Shown in pieces: positions 52,241-64,000 of a stretch of DNA of 64,000 nt; position 1 is the first letter of the stretch; each line of letters opens with the position of its first letter. The stretch lies in the NCBI RefSeq assembly GCF_050436995.1, contig NC_134753.1:1178001-1242000 (forward strand), written 5' to 3'. The DNA comes from Anticarsia gemmatalis. Lineage: Eukaryota; Arthropoda; Insecta; Lepidoptera; Erebidae. The position numbers were made by a program, and so were the translations under genes. The notes under the pieces are model-generated. The model saw only the letters and a program-made list of their open reading frames with translations, did not search any database and was not told the DNA's origin.

Positions 52241-52934
52241 GGTAAATAGTGCATAGAAATATTTTTTTTAAGAAAGAAATACTCCTGTTCATTCGTTTCT
52301 AAGTTTATCCCATTCAGACAGGCAGACGCGGCTGTTTATTAAAAACATAGCCCTAATGTTTGCGGTGGCATATTAATTTAAATATTTACATACATATTTG
52401 GCATTGACGAGTTCAAATTAATAACATTGTTGCATTTCAAGTGATTAGGTGCCAGACAAATGTACTCATTGACACCGGAGTGAGCAGGATAGCTGTATGT
52501 TTTCAGTAGGAATGGAAAGAGATGGGTATAGTTTTGTTAAGTGTTTAAGATTAATGACAAGACAATATTTGATTAGATTTGTAGGTGATGATGCCTCTGC
52601 CTATCCTATACTGATGGTCTTTTAGAAAATATATCAATTTTACTACAAATTTGTGACAAAGTATATCACTAACACCTGTACCAAGTTTTTACACATTACA
52701 TTCGAGTTCGAAAATTACAATGACTTTATCCACGTAAAAAAACTTCCTGATAGAAATATTCTCGATTAATCCTGATTATCAACTATACTTTTACGAGAAT
52801 TTCTCCAAATCTATTCAATCGTTTTTTACCTAATAAAGTACCATACATCCTAACATTGTCATTTTCGATTATAATAGCAGGATAACTAGTTATCTTAGCA
52901 AAATTTCATTATAACTAGAGTTAGTAAATTAATA

Positions 52935-53030
52935 AGAGCTGGCCCAAACGGCGGCCTACTTGGCTCGAGAACCAACATCTGTTTGAAGTTCCGGGTTCGC
53001 TTCCTCGTCGCGGTCAGCAATATTTATTAC
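52935..53030 (+). repeat. tRNA-like SINE head
   Basis: ctggcccaaacggcggccta (A-box position) and gttccgggttcgcttcctcg (B-box position), followed by tcagcaatatttattact. A true tRNA is rejected because a cloverleaf cannot be completed by eye. Confidence 0.5.
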
Positions 53031-53279
53031 TTTTATTGGCTTTATGGGTTACTTGAAAGGACTATTTTTGGATGGGCTAGCTTTATTGAGCTGTATTGGC
53101 TAAGGTGGTTTCATAATGTTTTGAAGAAAGTGTGTCAGATTTTCATAAGCTTTCGAGAGATGAAACTTTGTTAAGATCGGCATTTTCAGCATGGTCAAAT
53201 GCCAATTGGAATTAAATATAGTTTACCAGTATTAATAACATTCATTTTAAGGATATTATATGTACATAAAGTCACGACT

Positions 53280-53405
53280 TTTTTCCATGGAGTTAGGCAG
53301 AGGCCAAAGACCGCCACTTGGTACGAACCTTACAAACTTCCCTTGCCTCATTCACATTCATACATCTTGTCATACGGGACTAGTTGGTTACGAGTACTAC
53401 GCACT
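53280..53405 (+). repeat. Dispersed repeat related to 38175-38285
   Basis: agttaggcagaggccaaaga, ccgccacttggtacgaacct and ttcatacatcttgtcatacg. Unknown family; open frames across it are artefacts. Confidence 0.55.
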
Positions 53406-53566
53406 TGACCTTCTTCCAAGACATCGCCGAATACAGATATCATACAGAAATAACAATATTATTCTGCAACAGGTACTACAAAGTACAGCGATCATACCCT
53501 TTTTAGAAACTAGATAAGAACCGTGACATAATTTGTAAATACAATACAGTTATGGAATGTTTTAAA

Positions 53567-53608
53567 CATACCAATGTATTAATGATGCATCATTAATACA
53601 TTGGTATG
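53567..53608. repeat. Perfect 42-bp palindrome without spacer
   Basis: cataccaatgtattaatgatg is followed immediately by its exact reverse complement. Every base pairs; the centre is gatg|catc. Confidence 0.95.
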
Positions 53609-54275
53609 CTTTTAATTATTTTATGTTTATGATAAAATAATATTTTATATGCAGGTATGTAAAGATCGCCAAACAACTTGTACAAATAAATAATTAGAAT
53701 CTCGGTTGGCTGTTCTACGAACCGGGCGATGCAAGCGCCATAGCCCTCATCGTCCCGCCTTGCAATTCTTCAAAGATCTAAGAATCGTTCGTAATGTAGG
53801 GAAATCGATTACGTTGTTTGATGGCACCTATACTTAGACAATCGTAATGAAACCGGGATTTCCTCGTAACTTTATCAGCAATTAATATTGACACAGGTCA
53901 TATCGTGACCTGTCATTATCAAAATGGTTATATCCCAACACCACGTAATAAATTAAAAGATTGAAATATTACCTAGATATTTCTTTAGCGGATTTATAAT
54001 ACGCATGTTGTCTTGAATGTGTTCAGTTGAATGCTTTTTCTTTTCAAATATAAAGTCGCCTTTATATCAGGAGGTGGGCACTGTTAGTAGACACCAAAGA
54101 TCGACACTGGCTCAAATTTTGCACTCACAATTAGAATTTTATTGCTTCTGTGTTGCGGGACTTTACCAAACATTATACAACAAAATAAATTTAATTTACT
54201 TTATATCAATAAATTTAGAGAAAGATATTCTGATTAGTCAAAATGTTAAGTACATTTTTTGGGCAAGAAAGCTTT

Positions 54276-54398
54276 TATGTCCGGTTTCTGAAGCACATTT
54301 AATTTTAGCGGTAGTTTATTTATTAAAACTGTTTTGATGAGTTTAAACGCCATTGAATAGATAAACTACCGTTAAATGTTCCTCAGAAATCGGGGGTT
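54276..54398. mobile_element. Fold-back MITE, second full copy (diverged)
   Basis: ccggtttctgaagcacattt .. agcggtagtttatttatt and gaatagataaactaccgtta .. cctcagaaatcggggg. Same family as 39735-39857, with a short insertion in the left arm and more mismatches. Confidence 0.82.
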
Positions 54399-56000
54399 AG
54401 TGCTTTATTAAATTAAATATTGGATCAGGCATTTGTCTTCTATCTCACTTTTCCTCTTAGAGATTGGTCTTGGGTCTAGTAAATGGAAAAAGGCTAACTA
54501 CCAAGTTAGATTTGACACTAAATATGATACTATTGTATACCTTGAAACAAAATATAACAAAAAAAAATCATTTCTTATGGGAATCAAACCCATAACAGGC
54601 CGTGACAATTTTAACGACTGTACAATTCTCATCGTTGGATCTAAATATAGACCTCGTTTGCGGTTAGAATAACACAAAGGAATAAAAAGTCCTGAGGTCG
54701 GCTCCCGGCTGTGTCATTTTCTTGATGGCGCCTATAAATTGTGGTCAGGAGGATAAAATTATTAAATTATTAAGGACTTATAATATATGTTACAAGTATT
54801 GTTATATTTTTATTTATTGTGTCCCAAAAGACCTTTAGAAATATGCGCAATTGTATCTAAATAGGTACAATTTCTGATTGAAAAAGAAACAGTTTTTAAA
54901 ACTACATGTTGATGATTGTCTTTTATCGTCAGTACATGTATTGTACTCAAGACTCAGATTATTGTGGCAATCACAAAAATATCGTATTAGTTCCGTATCT
55001 GAAGAGGAGTAACGTGCCCATAATTCGCGTTGCGTATGTGCCCATTGTTAAAAAGATGTGACCAATAGATTAATTTCTATTAAAAGCTTTACTTTAACTT
55101 TATAGACACTTAAAGTGTTCGGCAAACAACAGTCCGCATAAAATTTCCATAAGAGCCATTGCACACGCCGTTTTTTAAACGCATTTCGCTCGTTTCTGAT
55201 TAGCAGGTCCTATGTCTCAGGCGGCAACGCAGCCGGGACGCGCTTAATATATGCGTTTGGTCAATACAAATCCTGCGTTAGCTATGGGTTATAGTTGCTT
55301 GAAATGCGCGGGGACGTTAAAAAATGTCATTTGCAAAGGCTCTAAGTCAAGTGACACATTTACACATCGTTCGGCCCTGAAAATTCCGTTTAACACGCTC
55401 GCAATGTTACTTAAGTGACCTTATAACACAAGGAACGAAATCACGTTGCGCACAGCTTAGCGCTAGGCATTCAGTTGCCGAACGTACGGCGCTGAAAATT
55501 AGATGTGTCGTTACACCAAGAACGCTGGCTATTCAATGTAACTGAAAATTACCGTTTATCAGGTAAGGAAAGAGTGTCGAGACGCTAAGAGCGTAGGTTG
55601 TTAAAATAATTATGAGAATATGTCTGTACTATTAGATGTCTAATATTTATTAGCAATGAACGAAGCTTTAAGTGTGTTTTATCGTCGAAGTTATTTTGTA
55701 CTCGCCTCGATAACGTTTACGATTGACAGACAACGCGACCTCGCATCCTGTAACGATAATTATTACGACTTTACTTTGCTATAAACCTGTACAAGCAATT
55801 ATCAGTTATTACTATGAAGTTTATTATCTAAGAAGGGTACAGGCGGATATGACAACAAAGACCCATTGCGAAAGCCGTTAAAGTTGCGTAAATTGAAAAA
55901 CTTTGACTATAAATGTATATAATACATTTAGGTCTTCGATGCGTGGCTTTGATTTATAGATTTACAACATGAGAAGAAAGATTTTGCTTTATTATTATTT
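54399..56000. other. No gene seen
   Basis: A reverse SINE head is probable at 54570-54645 (gggaatcaaacccataacag). From about 55130 to 55780 the sequence is CpG-richer than average, with no readable domain or splice pattern. Confidence 0.45.
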
Positions 56001-56230
56001 ATTTGGCGTATGGTCAGTGGTTAACGTAGTGTCAAAGTTATTCAAGCTTCCCTAAGGTTTTGGAAATGGCCTAACCATTTATTGACAACAAACGAACTGA
56101 CTTTTCATGCGCTAGCCGAAGTACGGAACGTTCAGCTCAAATACCACAAAGCGGTAACCCATCCATTAAATTTGCGCGTCAAGGGTTGGTTAACCCAGAG
56201 CTTGTTTATAAACCGGTGAGCGCAATTGGA
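56001..56230 (-). repeat. 5S rRNA-headed SINE, copy 3 (old)
   Basis: In reverse: caattgcgctcaccggttta .. tgggttaaccaacccttgac .. gatgggttaccgctttgtgg .. cgaactttgacactacgttaaccactg-like tail with accatacgcc. More diverged than copies 1 and 2. Confidence 0.7.
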
Positions 56231-57666
56231 TTCTAGTATATAACTAAATATTTAAGCTAGTAAAATGTATGTATGTGAAATTGTACGTCGACCCGCATTT
56301 GTCAGAACTGTGTTAATAGACGAATCAGTCAAAAGCTCATATAACATGGTTTTAAATTGATTCGTACAAACTATTCAGTCTTGTATGTAACACATTCACA
56401 ACCAGTAAAATTTAATTTGGGCCGGCATTCGTTAGTTTACCGGGTCCAAATTCCGAATTTGAAACAATTTTGAGTGATTGGTAATTTTCTTTATAGTATG
56501 ATGTAATTTGTGTGCTAGAACCATGATTACTTATTACGATTCGAGTCGTGTGTTTTATTTAAAAAGGGAAAGTATGTACTTGTTACAAATTACTGGGTCT
56601 TTATTTTTATCGACTAGGAATTGGCTTATTAAAAAAGGACTTCAAAAATGGGTATCACGGCTACATTTTTTTAATATTTTCAAACAATTCTTTAGTCGAT
56701 ATTTACTAAGTTTTTCATAGAGTTAAACAATAGTGTCTCGACCGGTCGTTTAGTGTGACCGAACATCATCTGCTCCCTGCTTATGCAACTATGAAGTCAC
56801 AAGGAAAACGTTAAGAATAACAATTTCTCAGTAAACTGCATTACATCACAGAATAAACTTATACAGAAGTGCCGGTGCATTCCATTTGATATGAGTGGCG
56901 TTAGAGAGTAAGGTTCAATTTGACGAAGGTAGGTGATGGATAACTTATCTGATAGATAAAGCAATTATAGCTTAAAATGACTTCTGTGTCGATGTCAATT
57001 TTCATCACGGAATAAATATTGTCTTTGCAGCTGAATTGGAAACGAGTGACTTAAAAAAAAGCTCAACGTCAAAAAAAAAAGTTGCAGATATTAGTTGTAG
57101 CTCTGTGTTGCGCCTGAAACATTTCTACCAACATTTTTACTTTTGTAGACATTCATTTCCGGCACAGTACATATTATTCAACTGAAGGAAATGTGAACTG
57201 TATTGTAATTTGAAATACAACTAACAAAATTTTTAAAACCGTGTTCCAAAATCAAGCATTTCTTCTGTACCATCTGATTTTGTTCGCGGTGTAAAGAGTA
57301 TTTAATTCGATGACGTCACTGCGTATGCGCCGGTTATTGAGCGCGGAGTACGATAGTGTGTGTTATTATATAGGGCTATGATGCAACTATGTGTGCAACA
57401 TAGGAATTTGTTGAAATTGGACTATTTCAGTCATCTAGTACAACGGCTATGCAACAATCACGTTCAGTTTCAAAGGTAAATAAATAATAATAAATATCAT
57501 CGGATAACTTACACACGGTCATTTGATTCTAAACTCAGCCAACGTGAAGTGTAAGGTAAAAAGATACAATTAAAACTGAATTTCTGATTACTTATTATGA
57601 AACATTTTTGCTATAATTCTTGCCTGGGTTCCACTCATTGATTGATGCTTCTTGTTTATATGTATA
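56231..57666. other. No gene supported
   Basis: AT-rich. A CpG-rich patch with a perfect CRE-like tgacgtca lies at 57310-57480. Confidence 0.45.
57310..57480 (+). promoter_or_regulatory. Possible promoter/untranslated exon (weak)
   Basis: gatgacgtcactgcgtatgc holds a perfect CRE-like octamer tgacgtca. It is followed by a TATA-like tattatataggg and, about 110 bases later, a donor-like tttcaaag|gtaaat. No coding sequence accompanies it. Confidence 0.2.
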
Positions 57667-57908
57667 ACTAGCTGACCCGCGCAACTTCGCTTGCGTCACT
57701 TAAGAGAATCATAATTTTCCCCGTTTTTGTAACATTTTTCACTGGTAATCTGCTCCTATTGGTCGTAGCGTGATGATATATACCCTATAACCTTCCTCGA
57801 TAAATGGGCTATCTAACACTGAAAGATTTTTTCAAATCGGACCAGTAGTTCCCGAGATTAGCGCGTTCAAACAAACAAACTCTTCAGCTTTATAATATTA
57901 GTATAGAT
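57667..57908 (+). repeat. Short interspersed element, type A
   Basis: actagctgacccgcgcaact .. tcgtagcgtgatgatatata .. cgttcaaacaaacaaactct .. ttagtatagat. A compact full-length copy with a short CAAA array. Confidence 0.9.
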
Positions 57909-58122
57909 AATAGGTTAAGTTCTTCCCCGGGATTATAGATCGCCATGCCATTTACTAAATGCATGGCGATAGCATGGCATTTAACACTAGGGAATGTCTT
58001 ACGCGAACCAAAGCTATTATTGAAATGAATGAATATCTACATGCCATTAATTCAAATTCAATTTCATAATATAATATGGTAGCAATTGTGAATAAACATA
58101 TTATTATAGCAATAAAAGAACT

Positions 58123-58152
58123 GCAGCGGCGGCGGCGCGGCGGCGCGGTGGA
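58123..58152. repeat. CGG/GCG-rich short tandem run
   Basis: cagcggcggcggcgcggcgg and cgcggtgg stand out in an AT-rich surround. An open frame on the minus strand gives a run of prolines and arginines but no recognisable protein. Confidence 0.7.
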
Positions 58153-60059
58153 CGCTTGCGCATCGATCATAGTAATTATGATGTCGATCATTATGTCTTT
58201 ATTGTAATATTATTATACTTTTTATGATGTCTCAACTACATATTGAACGTAATAAAGTTGCTTCTATGTTTTTATAAGTGTTTTAAAACGTGATATCTCA
58301 GAGGTTAAAATAAACGACTGGCAATTACGATCTCCCGTTTGATACCTGTGGAAGGTTGGGGAGAACGAAATGTACTGGATGTCATATAAAAAAATAAACG
58401 TATTTTAACTCGATTAACGTGTCCTGCTTCTATGGTAATAGGCATATTTAATACATATGACATCTGTGGAATTAAAAACACATAAGGTAAAAGTGGTTAC
58501 TGTAGTGAAATAATATGGTAATTATGAATAGCAACTTGCACAATTTTTTGTCTGTGTAACTCATTTAAATGCTGCATAATTATGAGAACTCATTATTCTT
58601 TATTGTAAAAGATAAAAGTAAAAGTGTTTTAAAATTTGTCATTTAAAATGCTAATGAGATAACGATTTTTGAATATGAATAAACTTGCTTTTGTACTACG
58701 GTTTTACAAAATCTTGTTTAAATATTTAAATAAGAAATAATGAGAGGAACTAGAGTCTTTTTTAAGCAATAATCGAACAACTCACACACGATCACCTGAT
58801 TCCAAACTAATCAGAACTTGTAATCGTTTTTTCCATATTCTTTATGAAAGTAGTAAAATGACTATCACGCTAAAAAATACATTTCTTTAGTCTGTCAAGC
58901 AGTACCAGAGATATACATACATAGATCGAGATCATGCGAGCAGTCAAACAAACAAAAAACCTCTATATCTCTGTTATATTACTTTAGTTGGTCATAGACA
59001 CTCCGGAGCCTATATTTCTGGCAATTTAGATAAGTGTTAAATGTAATTACGGTTGAAGAGGTCAGTACAAGTTGATAACTGATTAATTTAAAGTGCAGTA
59101 AGGTTATCTTTTAAGTGCCGAGGTATTTAGGTCTAAGATTGACCTAGGTAAATATATTACAAATATTTAAATACTAGACACTTATTTTCAAAGAGTATAG
59201 ATATAGAATTTAAAAAAATGAGGATATTTCAGTAATTATATTAAGCAATATTTAGGTTTACTGCCGCGCTGCTATAACTGCCCGTAGAAGGGTTCGATTG
59301 TTCAAGAATTTTTAAGTAGGTAGTGTAAAATAGTAGTTTACCCGAATAATAGTTCTTTTTTGTTCTCCGTGTTTGCATGTTTAGGAAAGTTGGAAAAATA
59401 ACATGGCGAGAGACGTCTTTTATATAAGACTTGTTTCAGCCGGCTTTTTTGGTCGCAGTTAAAGATTTCCCGGGATACATAATGTGCTATGGATGTTCTA
59501 TCACGGGATTAAGTGACAAACTCCAAACATACAAACTTTAGCATTTGCAATTAGTTAGTTAAAACTTGCTCAGCTTTCTTTCTACGAATAGTAATCTTCA
59601 CCTATAATGACAGTATAGTTTACAACGAGAGCAGCCTTGCAGTGATTCGTTAAAGACAGCTATCAGTCGCGGTCGCAGTAATGACACGTTGGCGATGAGC
59701 TGATCGTTCGCTGCCATTACAGCATCCTGTAGGTGCGGGGACATACCGCAGGCGCAGTGACAAAGATTATGACTTGTTATATACTTTCAACTAAATCACC
59801 TGAATACTATAGTTTAAGTAAGATACTTTATAATATAAGCAAACTGATCCGACCGGACTTGCACTAGTACTTTTCGTTCAAAATATATTTTAAGTTAGGA
59901 ATCGCTTAGAGCAGTAAACACGTCGTAAAATTTAATCAGCTGTTTCCGAAACTAGCAGTATATACTCACCCTCTTTCTTCTTCTTCTCTTAAAGGATAAG
60001 GTCAATAGGAAACCTTAGACAACTCTTTTTCATTGCGAAGTATTTAACGGTCTTTTTAG
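58153..60059. other. No gene seen
   Basis: AT-rich with a CpG-richer block at 59640-59770. No recognisable features otherwise. Confidence 0.45.
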
Positions 60060-60225
60060 GATCAAGTTCTTTAGAACATGTCGCGGGTACTTTTACATTC
60101 ATATAGACAATTTTCACAAAGTGCAATCTTTGCAACATATGTATTAGGTTCATGAGGGATTTGAACCTTCCGACACAGTGTGTGTGTCGTGGCTCTAACC
60201 ACTGCGCTACTGAGTTTAGTAAAGC
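60060..60225 (-). repeat. tRNA-headed SINE
   Basis: In reverse: cagtagcgcagtggttagag (A box), ggaaggttcaaatccctcat (B box), then aacctaatac..gttgcaaagattgcactttg and aaaagtacccgcgacatg. A related but distinct family from the 47108/48292 copies. Confidence 0.7.
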
Positions 60226-60243
60226 TTTTTGTAAGCTTTACAT

Positions 60244-60540
60244 ATCTATACTAATATAGGTATTATAAAGCTGAAAAGTTTGTTTGTTTGTTTGTTTGTT
60301 TGAACGCGCTAATCTCAGGAACTACTGGTCTGATTTGAAAAATTCTTTCAGTGTTAGATAGCCCAGTTATCGGGGACGGCTATAGGCTATATAACATCAC
60401 GCTACAGTCATTAGGAGCGGAGTAGCAATGAAAAATGTTACAAAAGCGGGAAAATTTTTGACTCATTCTCTTAAGCTTCTTCTTAGCTGACCCGCGCAAC
60501 TTCGCTTGCGTCAGCAAGCGAAGTTGCGCGGGTCAGCTAG
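60244..60540 (-). repeat. Short interspersed element, type A, with terminal inverted duplication
   Basis: A complete reverse type A copy. At its ctagctgaccc end the last 26 bases are repeated in inverse orientation: 60484-60509 and 60514-60539 are exact complements around gtca. Confidence 0.92.
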
Positions 60541-60821
60541 TTTTATTATATAAACCATACTTAAACATGATAATTTCGATCAAAATTAGCCGTGAACAAG
60601 ATGGGAGCATAGAACAGGTTATAAAAAGCCTGGGCCACCGGTTTCAGATGACATTCTTCAGTGAGTGATCATCATCAAGGACCCTCCATATACGGAGGTG
60701 GGCAGACCAGTCGCGTACCGTGAATACTTATTAATACTTGACAAGCCGTGACGATATTGTTAAGATCGTCTTCAAATTGTATTTTTGGACTGATAATGGC
60801 GTCTCCGGCTCGACTTTTGAC

Positions 60822-60990
60822 TGCCTTCGTGGCGCAGTGGTTAAGTTCGCCACGCTGCTGACATTGCATCGGGTGGTCAAGTTCGATTCCCACATGGAAC
60901 AATTATTTGTGCGATCCACAAATAATTGTTTCGTGTTTGTGAAAGTCCCCGCAACGCAGAAGCAATTCTTAACGCGGACGTTGTCTTTTT
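60822..60990 (+). repeat. tRNA-headed SINE with conserved hairpin, copy 4
   Basis: ttcgtggcgcagtggttaag (A box), gttcgccacgctgctgacat, caagttcgattcccacat (B box), a perfect 14-bp stem at 60898-60930, then gtttgtgaaagtccccgcaa and gcagaagcaattcttaac. It is the best preserved head in the window. Confidence 0.9.
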
Positions 60991-61027
60991 AAAAAGGAAA
61001 AGGATTGTATATCGGGGTTGATGCAGT

Positions 61028-61205
61028 AGAGCGATTCTCTACGGTCGGTACTGTCGAGTATCGAAAGTTTGACACATAAAATGTACTGTCAAAATATTTC
61101 CTACGACACTCGTCACAGGCGCTGATTACATTTTCATACAAAATATCTTGATGACAGGCCGGTTGTCATTAGTCGATAGTGGTAGAGAATCGAGGTACTG
61201 TTGGC
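61028..61205 (+). mobile_element. MITE-like repeat with cgattctctac ends
   Basis: gagcgattctctacggtcgg at the left and gtagagaatcgaggtac at the right are inverted. The body matches 10525-10700 (gagtatcgaaagtttgacac, gtactgtcaaaat, tcatacaaaat). Confidence 0.7.
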
Positions 61206-61376
61206 CTTCTCTAATTACTATTAGGATATTCTCAACAGTAGCCCGGAGTTTGGAAAACGCGCCCGTCTTATTGGTATACTCTCAATCCTTGAACCTGGTA
61301 CTTTTGTGTAAATCGCGAAACGTATATTTCATACACCCCTGCCTACACCTTCGAGTATAATAGACGTGAAGTTTTA
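61206..61376 (+). repeat. Body of a gggcaaag-family SINE
   Basis: ggatattctcaacagtagcc, cggagtttggaaaacgcgcc, aaatcgcgaaacgtatattt and ctgcctacaccttcgagtat. The tRNA head is missing, replaced by the preceding MITE. Confidence 0.65.
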
Positions 61377-61484
61377 AATAATAAGTCTACCATTTTCAAA
61401 CTCTTTCTTAAACTTGTACGCATTTCGATTTAATGAAAAGCGCTTGCTAATTTCAGAGCTGTGTTATAAAATGCATTTGATTTT

Positions 61485-61565
61485 ATGATTATGAGTTCCT
61501 TCCGGCGCCGCGCCGGTTTTTTATGTTGTCGCCTGACGGCATTGCCTTACCGGTGTGAACTCAAT
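61485..61565. repeat. GC-rich hairpin patch
   Basis: ccggcgccgcgccgg is a short near-palindrome; gagttcc..ggtgtgaactc flank it as inverted ends. Probable repeat fragment. Confidence 0.4.
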
Positions 61566-61729
61566 TCAATAAAAAAATAGTTCTGCTCACCTTATTCACT
61601 GTGCATGAATGTAATTTATAGTGATAGTTCTAGAAGCCTTGTTTCTTAGAACTAAAGACTAGTTATACATGTCTCTTGCCGGCTAAATTAACCGTCTCTT
61701 ACTCGGAAAAAAAGGTATCTAGATCCAGA

Positions 61730-61806
61730 TCTATGACAAATTTCATAAAAATCCGTTTAAAGTTTTGGCGTGATTGAGGAACAAACATTCATCCAAACAC
61801 TTAACG
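61730..61806 (+). repeat. Retroposon end with ttggcgtgattgaggaacaa
   Basis: atttcataaaaatccgttta and ttggcgtgattgaggaacaa resemble the right half of type B/C elements and RTE-type tails. Confidence 0.45.
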
Positions 61807-64000
61807 GGGCACCACATTACTCAAGCTTACCTCATTTTTATCAAATATCATATCACAGAAAATTATACGTACCTTAATTTACTCGACGTTTCGGCACTTT
61901 AAACAACAAGACAGCGTAGCGTTGGAATTTACGCTACACACATCTTGAAGATAGCGCTACTAATAAGAACGTCTTAACTGCACTCCCAGAATGATTTCTT
62001 ACAACATTTTTCAATTAAAGCTGCGATGTATTAAATGAAATATCAAAACTTATTGACTTCCACGAATCGAGGCAGGTGCAGCGGAAGTTTACAACTCGGC
62101 TATCACAGAGAAATTACTACCAAAATAACACAAACGAATTACAACCTTATCACTTATACAATAAGGTTTTAATTGGTATTTATCGTAAACGTTGCTTCAT
62201 TTGAACTGCGGCGCGTAAGATAGTCGGCATGCCAAGATTGTATGCCAAATTGGACCGGTTCAATTCTAGTTCGTAATATATTTTACTCTATGATACCAAT
62301 TTACTTTAAATAATGTAGTAAAGGGCTAAGGATGGCAAATAAATATTTTTAACAACCATTTGACATGATAGCGCTAACTCCCGCAAATAATGTAATAGGT
62401 AATGATGTAATGCGAAAGTTTAAATGATACAAATATTGTTATTGTTTAAAAACCCTTGCGTTTTTAAGTAGGTCCTATTAATAGCAAATTAGGGCCTCCC
62501 TATTTATTTGCGATCAAAATATACTAACATTATTTAAAATAATACCACTAAAATGATCAATCAACCTATTAGTACTCATTTAAAAAGTACACAAGTAATT
62601 GTTTGATCTGCTTAATCTTAGAAAGCCTGAAAATACCATACGCTTTGAAAAACTTTTTTGTATGATAACAACATTTTAGAGGAAGGCTAGACTTAGACTT
62701 GACCATTTAACATCACGTTAAACTAGCAGGAGTAGTGAAGAGCAGAGAGCACAACTAGTACCTATCATACTAATGGTAAAAACGCGAAAATCTGTATGCA
62801 TGTTTATAAGTCTTCCACACAAAAATACTCAATGGATTTTGTAATATTTATTACCTCGAGAAATCTTCTCACGAACGGACAGACTTATGGCCAAAAGTTT
62901 ATCTCAATTACTATTCCCAAAAAAACATTATGTCCATTTAAATACAAGATAGCACTGAAGATCAAAGTTGTATATTTTTGCTTTGAACTCTATCGATTGA
63001 GTCATAAAGCATTCGTTGAAAAGAAACAGATTCGGCTATTAATACGGCGGCTATTTCGGGCAGGGGGTTCGATGCCGCGTCTTGCATTCTTGTACACTGA
63101 GTCGAATTAAACCGATTTGTACTTATGTGGAAGTGATTTCATTTTGAATAATTATTATTGCTAAGTAACTTACTACTATGTTATTTAAAATAAGTAACTA
63201 TTCTGTATGTGGTTATAATAATTAATCCGCCGGTAGGTCTTCGACAAGGCTTGACGAGTGGTATCTTATTTCACAACATTCGGTATGTCTACCTACTCTT
63301 TTAACGTGTACTTCCAAGCATATAAAAGCCGTAAGGGATGTAAAGGATAGTCCTTACATTTATAGCCTTAGCCCGTATTGGTTGTCTTATTGCTAAGCAA
63401 AGATTTTATCTCTGGTAAGATCTACCAAGAACTGGGAAATTTTTTAAGTCATGAAAGGCGTCCGTTTTAGTCTATCTTCTGTGTCTACGTTGACCGTTCA
63501 AATTGGTGGTAACACCAGCCCACCTTTCCGAAATTATACGACATAAACATACAAATTAGCTAAAACGTAAGATACTTAGCGTAGTTATGTAAAGAACGCG
63601 CATTTCACACAGAAACAAGATTCCGTTAATTAATTAACTCCTGAATTAATCAGTAACACCGCAAATGGTAGCGCAATAACTAATTAGTGCAACTATTCCA
63701 ATTACTAACTATTTGAAATAGTTATGTTATAACTACATTAGGTCGACAAGGGTTATGTATGGGTTATAAGACCGAGTTTAAAGGTAGGATAGTTCTGAAG
63801 AGTGTTGACTGACGATAGCAGGAATATGGCAATAAGGACTAATTTATTCCAACTAATATTTGTACCGGGTTGCATAGTAGGTATTATACCACGAACATGT
63901 ACAGTACTTAATATTGAGCGAATTTCAGGTTGCGTTATCAAAGGTATAATATTTTTTATGTGTAGGGTCAGTAGAAGCTTAAGTTCAAGTTTGTGGGGTC
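61807..64000. other. No gene supported to the window end
   Basis: AT-rich sequence. A B-box-like gggggttcgatgccgc near 63063 suggests another SINE head, and a 104-codon open frame ending there (62796-63110) has no protein signature. Confidence 0.45.

Larger units (their letters stand above)
51691..53566. other. No gene supported
   Basis: AT-rich with a MITE half (52185-52240), a SINE head (52935-53030) and a dispersed repeat (53280-53405). Several moderately long open frames overlap these repeats and are not genes. Confidence 0.5.

Noticed and set aside
53691..53785. Short protein-like frame (GWLFYEPGDASAIALIVPP)
   Set aside because: Too short, with a poor acceptor and no partner exon; it could be chance or a repeat fragment.
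57955..58191. Minus-strand frame with a proline/arginine run and a hydrophobic stretch
   Set aside because: The run comes from a CGG-rich microsatellite and the rest from AT-rich sequence; no splice sites or similarity.
60826..60900. tRNA gene
   Set aside because: A and B boxes are present, but the acceptor stem does not close, and the same head with the same tail occurs in other copies, so it is a SINE.

Overview
The window looks like genomic DNA from a moth or butterfly (Lepidoptera), possibly a noctuoid. It is AT-rich, with small phase-compatible exons separated by GT..AG introns. It is littered with repeat families typical of Lepidoptera: short elements ending in ctagctgacccgcg or ctagcttttacccgcg plus a CAAA or CAGA microsatellite, tRNA-headed SINEs, a 5S-rRNA-headed SINE, and TA-flanked MITEs. 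Taxon and family names come from recognition; no database was searched.

Layout. 1-2000: a decayed Ty3/gypsy-type retrotransposon fragment (zinc knuckle, aspartic protease, start of reverse transcriptase) runs into a GC-rich minisatellite of 51-60 bp units. 5586-11693 (+): the last seven coding exons of a CD36-family scavenger receptor (class B type). The N-terminal exon(s) were not found; the 3' UTR probably ends near 12960. 12960-18600: intergenic, with a TA-flanked MITE at 14360-14566. 18602-32962 (+): a complete five-exon gene for a secreted FAM151/menorin-type protein of 282 aa. Its introns hold many mobile elements, including a 2-kb inverted-repeat element at 18784-20790 that carries a 62-copy TTTTA array. 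33000-43900: intergenic, repeat-rich. 43952-44302 (+): first coding exon of an unrecognised secreted acidic protein, with no further exon identified. 44303-64000: repeats and otherwise featureless AT-rich DNA, plus one weak candidate exon on the minus strand at 49817-50106.

The three loci are all on the plus strand. They encode a membrane receptor and two secreted proteins, but nothing in the sequence shows that they act together. The most interesting structure is in the mobile DNA: a candidate undescribed transposon with repeated subterminal motifs, modular exchange of halves between two short-element families, nested insertions, a terminal inverted duplication, an alternating minisatellite, and perfect palindromes.
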